Positions 44,300-53,800 of a stretch of 64,000 bases of DNA are shown one piece after another. Source of the DNA: G965230065 sp965230065. GTDB taxonomy: Bacteria > Bacteroidota > Bacteroidia > Cytophagales > Cyclobacteriaceae. Made by a program: the position numbers and the translations under genes. The stretch lies in contig OZ245942.1 in the NCBI GenBank assembly GCA_965230065.1, positions 6,138,001-6,202,000 of the forward strand. Reading direction: 5' to 3'. The first letter of the stretch is position 1. The number at the start of each line of letters is the position of its first letter. Below the pieces are notes generated by a model that worked only from the letters and a program-made list of their open reading frames with translations, searched no databases and was not told where the DNA came from.

Positions 44300-44440
44300 A
44301 TGAAAAAGAGAAATTTTGTATATCTGTTTTTGGTGGCAACTTTGCTTATGGCTTGCAACAAGCAAAACGAGATTTTAGTCCAATCTCCCAATGGACAAAA
44401 AGCAGATAAGTTTAAAAATCCATCATTGGCTATAGCTTAA
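44300..44440 (+). pseudogene. 46-aa stub of a second GH97 lipoprotein
   Basis: ATG 44300, TAA 44438-44440. MKKRNFVYLFLVATLLMAC is a lipoprotein signal, and the sequence then has NEILVQSPNGQ, which matches the opening strand of GH97 (VELSSPDGS in the complete gene before it). The reading frame ends after 46 residues, so only the secretion signal and first strand remain. It appears to be the 5' end of a deleted paralog. If expressed it would give a short lipopeptide. Confidence 0.65.
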
Positions 44441-44635
44441 TTACATCAAAATTAACCCGGGAAAACAGGTTATATTGTAACATTTGTTACACACCCTGCG
44501 GCATCCCAAAGCAGTTGCATGTAAAAGATGGTAATACAAATTAAACCAATTTTAATTTTACAAGGCAGGTATTTAAGTACAATACTTGTTAATTTTATGG
44601 TTTGATAAAATATCATACCAATCCATCGGCTTTAT
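44441..44635. other. Gap before second HTCS gene
   Basis: 195 bp, AT-rich, no gene or clear repeat. It may carry the promoter of the regulator at 44636, but I see no TAnnTTTG box with correct spacing. Confidence 0.35.
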
Positions 44636-47600
44636 ATGTTACTCCAAATGTGCTTTCCAAAAAATGCCGGTTCACTGGTACTGCATCTGGTGTTCATCAT
44701 TTTTTATGTTCCTGATTTATCAGCACAAAACCAGCAGGAAGTAGACAGCCTTCAGGCACTGCTTCCGGGAGTTTCTTCAGAGCAAAAGGTCGATATACTA
44801 TTAGATCTTTCAAGTATTTTTTTATCGCACGATGAAGTGAAGGCCAAAGAATACATCCGGCAGGCCCACAAGCTGGCAGAAGAATTAAATTACCAAAAAG
44901 GAACAGGCAGGGCCTGGTTTCAGGAGGGACTCCTATTGCAACAAAATCTTGCATTTCAGCAAGCCAGGAAAATGTTTGATAAGTCGCTTCAGGTATTCAT
45001 AGCTATCAACGATAACTTTTATATTGCCAAGAACCTAAACAATATTGGAAATACTTTTCTGCTCAACGGCCAGTACAGAGAAGCTTTACCCTATTATGAA
45101 AAAGCCCTGCCCATCTTCCAGAAAGGTGACTACCAAAAATCAGTAGCCGACTGTCTGATCAATATTGGAATTAGCCATGACAATTTAGGAAATTATTCCA
45201 GGGCGCTACATTTCTACCTTCAGGCATTGGAGATAGATGAAGCATTGAATAATAAAGTTGGGATTGGTTATGATTACATCAGTATTAGTAGTATCCACGG
45301 AAAGCTGAACAATACGCTTAAGTCCATTGAGTACCAGCAGAAGGCGCTGGCTATTTTTGAGCAATTGAATGACCAGAATAATGTAGCTACCACCCACCAC
45401 AACCTGGGTATTTCTTACAAGAATCTGGAACAGTTTGACTCCGCTTTATTCCATGCTGCAAAGGCCATGGAAATTTTTAAAGATATTGAAAGTAAAAGAG
45501 GGATTGCCTACACCTTTAACACCATGGGGCTGATATATTTCGAGAAAAACAATGATACAGAGGCACTGGAGAACTTCCGCCATTCCAATGGGGTTGCCCG
45601 GGAGCTGGGCAATGAAGTCATTTTGTCAAGTAATTATAGATATATCTCTGATATTTTCTTAAACAGAGGGCAGTTGGACAGCGCCGCATGGTATGCGGAA
45701 CAGGGGCTGAATCTGGCTGAAAACACACATGTGAAAGAGGTAATCAGCGAATTTCATTTGTTGCTTTCAGATATTTTTGAACACCAAAATCAATTTCAGG
45801 AGGCTTTATATCATCACCAAAAGCATCTGGCTTATCAGGATACGCTGCTCAACGAAGCAAAGACACGACAGCTTCAGGAGCTTGAGATTCAGTACGAAAC
45901 CGAAAAAAAGGAACAGCAAATTTCTCTGCAGGAGAGCATGCTGCGGAATAAAAACCTTACCCAGCAATTTCTGATAGGCATCATATTGCTCATACTAGTG
46001 GCCTCAGGAGTGATCTTTAAAATCCACAGAAGCAGGCAGGCAGCCAAAAGAAGATTGCTGAATGAGCAATTGAAATATGAGAAATTGCAAACGGAAAAAA
46101 TGAAAGAACTGGAGCAGTTGAAATCTCGTTTTTTTGCCAACATCGCCCATGAGTTTCGCACTCCACTCACCCTGATCATGGGCCCTATGGAACAAATCAT
46201 GGATACCACCCAGGAAACTCCGGCCAGGCAAGCCGCCGGACTGGCCTACAAAAGTGCCCAGCAACTGCTCACACTAATCAACCAGTTATTGGAGCTGAGC
46301 CGTTTGGAAGCAGGAGAAGGACAGATGCATTTTGTTGAAAGAGATTTTATCGCCTTTGCCAAAGGGATCCTGATGTCGTTTGAATCACTACAGGCTCAAA
46401 AAAACATTCACCTGAAGGTAGAAGCTGAGGAAGCAGAAATTATCATGATCTTCGATGCCGAGAGTCTGGAAAAGATCTTATCCAACCTGCTCAGCAATGC
46501 CTTCAAATTTACACCCTCCGGAGGTGCCATTGCTGTCAAAATCAACAAAAGTCAGCTCAATCAGGGCGGTATTTTGGAAGAAGCCGTCAGGATCGACGTA
46601 TCCGATACAGGCATAGGTATCAGAGCAGAAGACCTGCCTCATGTTTTCGACCGTTTCTACCGAACAGCCCCTCACACACCGGATAATACGGAAAGTGTGG
46701 GCATTGGCTTAGCCCTGGTTAAAGAACTGGTAGACCTGCACCGGGGTAGTATCACCGTGCAAAGCAAAGAACAGGAAGGTACTACCTTCACCATACTGCT
46801 GCCCCTTCGGCAGGCGGAATATGAGCCAGATCATGCAGATCCTGAACAAATGGGTACAAAGACACATAAAGACTTGCTACCTGTCTCCGGTTTGGCATCA
46901 GAAGTGGAGCTTACTCCTGAAGAAGCAGTTGAAGAGGAGGTTGCTGATAAAGAACTGGTGCTGGTAGTTGATGACAATCCGGATGTAAGAAATTTCATCG
47001 TTCAGTCTTTACAGAGAAAATACCGTATCCTGGAAGCTGCCGATGGAAAAGAGGGGATAGAAATGGCGATCACCCATGTGCCTGACCTGATCGTGTGCGA
47101 TGTAATGATGCCCAAAATAGATGGATATGAGGCCTGTAAAACATTGAAACTGGATGAAAAGACCAGCCACATTCCCATCGTGCTGCTCACAGCGAAGTGG
47201 GGTATGGAAAGCAAACTACAGGGGCTGGAAACCGGAGCAGATGAATACCTGTCAAAACCCTTCAATACCAAAGAGCTGCTGATGCGGATCCATAACCTGA
47301 TCACGGTTCGTAAATCCATCCATTCAAAATACCTGAAGGAGCTACAGGAACAAAATCTGCCACCCGGCCAAACGAGTGAAAACGGACTGGCACCCAGAGA
47401 ACGGCGTTTTCTGGAAAAAGTAAAAGAAGCGGTGAAAGCTGAACTGGACGATGAGGATTTTGGAGTGGAAGAATTAAGCCAGGCTCTTTACATGAGCCGC
47501 AAAAATCTGCACAGAAAACTCAAAGCCCTTACCGGCCAGACACCCAGCCTCTTCATCCGGATGATCCGCCTTCAGGAAGCCAAAACGTTGTTGGAATCCG

Positions 47601-47722
47601 GAAACTACTCCGTACAGGAAGTGGCTTACAGGGTAGGTTTCAATTCTGCCACCTACTTCTCCACCTGTTTTTCTGCACAATTCGGATACGCCCCCAGCGA
47701 CGAGTATTCCGTGAAAAAATAG
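44636..47722 (+). CDS. TPR-type hybrid sensor kinase/response regulator (HTCS)
   Basis: A 1028-aa protein. Signal (LHLVFIIFYVPDLSAQ), eight or so TPR repeats (about 50-400; NIGNTFLLNGQYREALPYYEKAL, NLGISYKNLEQFDSALFHAAKAM), coiled coil, TM (FLIGIILLILVASGVIF, about 445-463), HisKA with ANIAHEFRTPLTL (His about 504), HATPase with NLLSNAFKFTPSGG, receiver domain with DLIVCDVMMPKIDG (Asp about 822), and AraC HTH (about 925-1025). It replaces the propeller of the PUL regulator with TPRs, so it may sense a peptide or protein partner. It probably controls the giant surface protein gene 149 bp downstream. Confidence 0.92.
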   Translation: MLLQMCFPKNAGSLVLHLVFIIFYVPDLSAQNQQEVDSLQALLPGVSSEQKVDILLDLSSIFLSHDEVKAKEYIRQAHKLAEELNYQKGTGRAWFQEGLLLQQNLAFQQARKMFDKSLQVFIAINDNFYIAKNLNNIGNTFLLNGQYREALPYYEKALPIFQKGDYQKSVADCLINIGISHDNLGNYSRALHFYLQALEIDEALNNKVGIGYDYISISSIHGKLNNTLKSIEYQQKALAIFEQLNDQNNVATTHHNLGISYKNLEQFDSALFHAAKAMEIFKDIESKRGIAYTFNTMGLIYFEKNNDTEALENFRHSNGVARELGNEVILSSNYRYISDIFLNRGQLDSAAWYAEQGLNLAENTHVKEVISEFHLLLSDIFEHQNQFQEALYHHQKHLAYQDTLLNEAKTRQLQELEIQYETEKKEQQISLQESMLRNKNLTQQFLIGIILLILVASGVIFKIHRSRQAAKRRLLNEQLKYEKLQTEKMKELEQLKSRFFANIAHEFRTPLTLIMGPMEQIMDTTQETPARQAAGLAYKSAQQLLTLINQLLELSRLEAGEGQMHFVERDFIAFAKGILMSFESLQAQKNIHLKVEAEEAEIIMIFDAESLEKILSNLLSNAFKFTPSGGAIAVKINKSQLNQGGILEEAVRIDVSDTGIGIRAEDLPHVFDRFYRTAPHTPDNTESVGIGLALVKELVDLHRGSITVQSKEQEGTTFTILLPLRQAEYEPDHADPEQMGTKTHKDLLPVSGLASEVELTPEEAVEEEVADKELVLVVDDNPDVRNFIVQSLQRKYRILEAADGKEGIEMAITHVPDLIVCDVMMPKIDGYEACKTLKLDEKTSHIPIVLLTAKWGMESKLQGLETGADEYLSKPFNTKELLMRIHNLITVRKSIHSKYLKELQEQNLPPGQTSENGLAPRERRFLEKVKEAVKAELDDEDFGVEELSQALYMSRKNLHRKLKALTGQTPSLFIRMIRLQEAKTLLESGNYSVQEVAYRVGFNSATYFSTCFSAQFGYAPSDEYSVKK

Positions 47723-47751
47723 CCTTTTTCTGCCCCTAAAGCACATCCGGG

Positions 47752-47786
47752 ACATAGTTTAACGCATTGGTCACATAGTTTAACGC
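47752..47786 (+). promoter_or_regulatory. Two 14-bp direct repeats, 21 bp apart
   Basis: ACATAGTTTAACGC at 47752-47765 and again at 47773-47786. The 21-bp period is two helical turns, placing both sites on one face of the DNA, as AraC-type regulators need. The pair lies between the AraC-type HTCS gene and the 2690-aa surface protein gene, 85 bp before its ATG. Confidence 0.6.
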
Positions 47787-47871
47787 CCTTCCTGGGCATG
47801 GTTGGTAATTTAGCCAAAGGATATTTTCAAAGAATAACCGGGTTTTATTATCCATCAAAATAACAGCCGCT

Positions 47872-50800
47872 ATGTGCCAGCTAAATATACTTACCCAGCC
47901 TTATGAAGAGAAAAGTAATGCCAAAAACAGAACGGGTTTAACACCGACTATCACCCGCCTGTTATCCCTGTTTATATGTATGATTTGCCTGCTGGGTGCC
48001 GGACAGGCATGGGGGCAGCAAACCACGGAAGGCAGAGACGTAGGTGCCCTGCAACGATTTGGTAATGCCATAAATATCTCTGGCGATTATGCCGTTGTAG
48101 GAGCCCCCAATAACCATGCAAGGGGAGACCGTTATACCGATAACTGCCGGGCATTCATTTTTAAGTACAATAAGCCCCTTCGGGATTGGGAACTAAAAGA
48201 TACACTCCAACTACCGGCTAATACCAGACCCAACCGATTTGGCTTGAGTGTGGCTATTGCCGGTGACTATGTTGCAGTGGCCGCCCCCATTCCCAGTGAC
48301 CTCTCAGGACCTGCCGTGTATATTTTTCATAGAGAAGGTGAGCAATGGAACCATGTACAAACCATCTCCAGGTTTTCAGATATTCCCTGGAATGAATCTT
48401 ATTTTGGGTATGGGCTGGATATGGATGGAGAACATCTCATCATAGGCGACCCCAGTATCAGCGGAAGAGGAGGAAAAGCTGCGATCTATATCAGAAAAAA
48501 CGGACAGTATGAAGGGGAAATAATACTTCCGAGAAGTACCAGAAAGGGAAGTGGTAATAACAACTATGGACAGGAGGTAGCTATTGCAGGCAATTATGCG
48601 GCAGTAGCTGAATGGGTAAACGCTTCCGTCACTCAGCCCAATTACCCTACCAATATCCCTTTTGTCAATATTTTCAGAAAGGGCAGCAGTGGATGGGAAA
48701 GATTGGGAAGAGACCAAACGGGAGACAATAGTGATGCGCTTACCCCCGGATATGCACGCAATTCGGAATTTGGTCACGCTATGGACTTTAATACAGATGG
48801 CTCACTCCTCCTCATCGGCGCTCCAGGTGATGTGGATGATGGGAAAAAGGCTTACCTGTATGAACTGGATGAGAATGCCCACTGGTATGAGGTTCCTTTT
48901 AAAGAGAAATTTATGCTTGAACCCTCCGGTGAAGGTTACCGCTTTGGCACAACCGTCAGCCTGGATGAAAATTCAGCTGTTGTAACGGCCCCTCACGAAA
49001 GCAATGCCATGGGCGGAGCCTATTTGTATCATTTGCCCACGGCAGAGCCTAATGTAAATAATATTGTGCATGAAGATGCAAAACTGACCCCTGAAGATGC
49101 AGTCACCAACCTTTATTTTGGCTTTGGGGCAAGTTTACAGGATAACAGACTGCTGCTGGGCGCCATCGCACCCGAAAGTGTGGTCAATGGTTTTATGCAG
49201 GAGTATCATCTGTTGCCCGAACCGCCCGTCAATTTTCAACCTTTAACCAATGCCACAGGAGGGAACGTTACTTTGCAGTGGGAAAGCGCATCCGGCAATA
49301 GCAACTCACTCAACGATCCTTTTGCAGCCAACCGCTACTTATTGATCATCAACCGGACAAAAGAAGCAATAGAATTGAGCCAGACAACCTATACCGATCA
49401 AAACCTGAAGCCAGGAGAGGTAAGAAGCTATCACCTGCTGGCTGCCAATGAATTTGGCATTTCTGATACCGTATTTACCGCCGCACAACATTTTGGGGAC
49501 GGTGAAATTTCAGGTCTCATCCGTGCACCTCAGGAAAACGGCGGATCAGGGATTGGCAACGTCCGCATAGACATGTCGCACTACGGCTCGGCCCTTTTCC
49601 TGCCCGAACCGCCCGCTGAAGAAAACCAGCTTATTACTGCACACATAGAAGATTTTCCTGCCCAGGCCATTACCGCTGAATTCTGGGCCAAACCCAAAGC
49701 AAATTTTACCAATGGCAGGGTAATGTTCTCTTATGCTCATAGCAGTTCTACCAATGCATTGATTTTAGCCATGTCTGAAGGAAAATTCTGGGTATATGTG
49801 GGCGGAAAAGGCGTGAAAAGTCCGGTAGAGGTCATTGCAGATGAATGGCACCACTATGCCATGAGTTGGAAAAATGACACCCTCCAACTTTACCGTGATG
49901 GTAAGCTTTTGCATACCCAACTCCTTGCCTTGGGAAGTGATCCCTTGCCTGCCGGAGGCACCCTCATCCTCGGGCAGGAACAAGACTGCCAGGGAGGGTG
50001 CCTGGATGCTACCCAGGCCTATGTGGGCGGTCTGGATGAATTGCGCATCTGGAAAACAGCCAGAGACTCCATCGCTATCTTCAACCACTATAACGCTGTG
50101 ATCGATCCTCAGGATGAGGACAAGGAAGACCTCCTGCTCTATTACCGCTTTGACCAGAGAAAAGAAAGTGAAAGCCGAGCCATCCTCGACCAAAGCGTAT
50201 TGATAGAAGAGAAAAGTCCGCATCCGGCATTGATGCGGGGAAATATTTCCTTTATTGCGGATACCCCAACTTTACACCGCTCTGTGTTCACCAATACGGA
50301 AAATGCCTCTTTGGGCCGGTATCAGTTCTCCAATATTTACTATGATGCTGAGGGCGGTACGGACTTTACAATAACTCCCTATAATGACGGTACCCGGGAA
50401 TTTACACCGGAATCAGAAACTGTAACCCTGAATGCCAGTCAAAAGCAGGAAAGTGACATTAACTTTACCGACAACTCCTATTTCTCACTGGCCGGACGCA
50501 TTCATTTTGAAAAAGAAACTGAAGAATTTCCTGCCCAAAATGTGCTGGTGTATGCCTATACCGGTAACAACTTTGCCATTTTGGCCGATACCATCCGAAC
50601 CGATGAGCGCGGTGTGTTTACCTTTACCCTGGAGCCGGGTAAATACCGCATCATACCGGAATATGCCGACCACACCTTCGCTCCCCGTCCGGGTTTTGCC
50701 GAGGTCAGCATTCCGGAAGACCGGGCCGATTCTTTGTTCTTTTTAGATACTACCACCCGTACACTACAGGGAAAATTTGTGGGCGGCAGCTGTGACATTG

Positions 50801-53800
50801 ATGTGGGGGGTGCTGAAATGGAGATCCATTACGGGCAGTTTTCTACCACGGTCAACACCACCAAAAACCAGGAGGGTATACATACCTATGCAGTAGAAGT
50901 GCCTGCACTGATCAAGGATTCAATCAGGGTGGAAATTATTTCGCTGACCAACGATGCCCTTGTACTGGAAAAACTGGTAGCCGGAGAAGGAGGTTTTTTG
51001 CAGGCTGAGCAGTTTGCCAGGGTAGATTCTGCGGATGCTACAGTGAATTTCTTTTATCGTTCTGAGCCCCAACTGCGGGTAGAAAGCACACAACTTACTA
51101 AGCTAGAGAACTGTGGCAACGATCTCTATCTGTTGTCAGAAGGGGATGTCTTTACTTTTACTCTCGAAGCCTACGAGATGTACAATGGCGTACCCTGCAA
51201 ATTAGACAGTGGTGCCTTTGCCATTTTTGATCACATCAGCAACCGTCCTGACAGCCTGATCCGTATTGAAAAGGCCGATTCTGTCTATACCTACACCATC
51301 AGGGCGGGTAACCCTAACCTGATCGGGGGTGGAGCGCACCCTTACCAGAAAAGTCTTCAGGTAGACCTCATCGTTCCTTTGGGCATGCGTGCTACCCAGA
51401 CCATCTGGGCCATTGTAGAAGGGAATACACCCAGGGTGGGTCAGCCTTTTGTCACCGTAAATCCTTCCAACATCCCATTGATGATTTTGCGCGACCCTCC
51501 CGGCGACAAAAGCTATAGCTACCTGGAAAAAGGCTTTACCCTTTCCCGGGAAATGGAAATAACCGATGGAGGCAGCGGAAATGTAGGTGCTAAGCTTACG
51601 ATCGGTGATCCCGACACCTGGCCGGTATTCGGTTCTGTAGAAACCAATCTGGGTTTTGAAGGCGCTGATACTGAATCTTTCAGGTTCAGCATGACCACCA
51701 ACCAGCGCATTACCACCAATGAAGATGGGAAACCCGGCAAACCCAGTGATGTGTTCATTGGTACCGCCCTGAATATTCTGTACGGCATTACCGACGTGCT
51801 TAAATACAATGAGGAAATATGTGAACCCTCCCTCACCCAGAAAATCACCTGGCTTCCGGGGCAAATTGAAACCACCTATATCCACTCTTACGACTATATC
51901 AAAAACATTCTGATTCCTGAATTAAAACAAAACTTTGAACTTTCGGCAGACCCTGTCAGGAAAGACTCGCTGAACGCAGCCATTACCGATTGGCGCAATC
52001 TGATCAGCATCAGTGACTTTACTTCAGACTATGCCAAATTTCCCGCTAAATCTGAGAATATTACTTTTGATGGGGATGTAGGAGCCCGGGAAGAGTCTAC
52101 CACCATTACCAAATCCAAAACAGATGCTTATTATTTTACAACCACTTTTGACCTGGGTGTGGAAGTAGGTTTCAATGTAATCATTCCGGCTTTTGGGGTG
52201 CCTATTAAGCTCGGTTCAGGAGCCTTCTCTATGAAAATGGGATATAATTACACTGAATCTGAATCTACCACCAAGGACACCACCTATACCATCGGTTACG
52301 TGCTGGACGATGATGACAGTGGCGACCGCTTCTCTGTAAATATTACCGATCAGGTAGAAGACAACCCTGATTTTGAGGGAGAAATCAGAACGGTGAACAC
52401 AAAGCTGGGAAATACGCCACTCACCAATACCACACCAACTTTCCGTTTAGTGGGAGGAAAATCCAGCGCTCCCTACGAAGGATTGCCTTCCGTACCGAGA
52501 GATTCTGTCCAACTGACCATCGCACCCCGCACCCAGATCAATGTGCCCGAAGAGGAGAAAGCTACTTTCACACTGAATGTAGGCAACCTTAGCCAGTCGG
52601 GAGAAGGTAGAGATATTGAGGTGCGGCTGCTGTCGGGTAGCAATCCTGACGGGGCCATCATCACCTCCGGCTCAGGCGTACTTGCAAATGGTATATTAAT
52701 GACCAACGTAGGCGCCAACGAAAGCCAGACCATTACTTTCACTGTAAATCGGGGGCCTGAAGCCTACCGGTACGAAAACCTGAAAATCATTGGCTATGCA
52801 CCTGCCGAATTTGAACAGTATGGCAAAATTGGATCTTTGGCCTTGTCAGATACGGTTGCTTTCTCCGTGTATTTTGATGCCGAATGTACTCCGCCCGATA
52901 TATTCTCTCCCCAGGAAGGATGGATCGTGAGCAATGGCAATAATAACATCCTGGAAGTGATCCTGGATGAATATGATCCGGAAGTGGTAAAAAGCATGGA
53001 TATTCAACTCAAGAGGCTGCCCACAGGAAGCTGGACTACCTTACAGCAGTTGGATGCCGGTAGTTTAACATCTGAGTTTGCTGCTGTAAAATTGGACGTA
53101 GCAAACCTTGAAGAAGGACGCTATCAACTCCGGGCGGTTACCGAATGTGAAAGTGGCAGAAATTATTCTGAAATAATAGAAGGAATCATAGACCGGCAGG
53201 CACCTGAAATATTGCAGGCTCCCCTCCCTGATAATGGAGTGCTGGGGCCGGAGGGTGTGATTGCCATACATTTCAATGAAGATATTGAGACAACCACAAT
53301 TACTGCCCCCAACATCATGATGACCAACCCGGCCACAGGAGATACCTTAGACATCACCTTCTCACATGATGAAAGAAGAATCTTCATTACTCCTCAGGAC
53401 GATTATCAGCAACTGGAAAATGCTGAATTACAGGTGAGCGTGCGGGGAATAGCCGACATCCATGAGAATGTAGTAGCGCCTTTCAACTGGTCTTTTGTGG
53501 TCAACCGAAATCCCGTATCCTGGGAAATGCCCCGGGTGATAGAGTACATGAGCGAAGGAGAAGCCCATGCTTTTGATGCACGCCTGCGCAACAATGGTAC
53601 GGAAGCAGTAGCACTGAACTTCAGCAGGCTGCCCGAATGGATGGATCTGCTCACCCGGGAAAGCAGCATTGCACCTGGAGAAACCATGTTTATCAGCTTT
53701 CAAGTAGATGAAAATGCAGCCTTGCCTGCCGGGCGGTACGAGGAAACTATCACCCTGGAGACGGATTACGGTAAAGAATCACTGGATATCATCCTGCATG

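Noticed and set aside
47752..47786. Two direct repeats as a CRISPR array
   Set aside because: Only two 14-bp copies with a 7-bp gap, no cas genes; the 21-bp period suits a regulator site.
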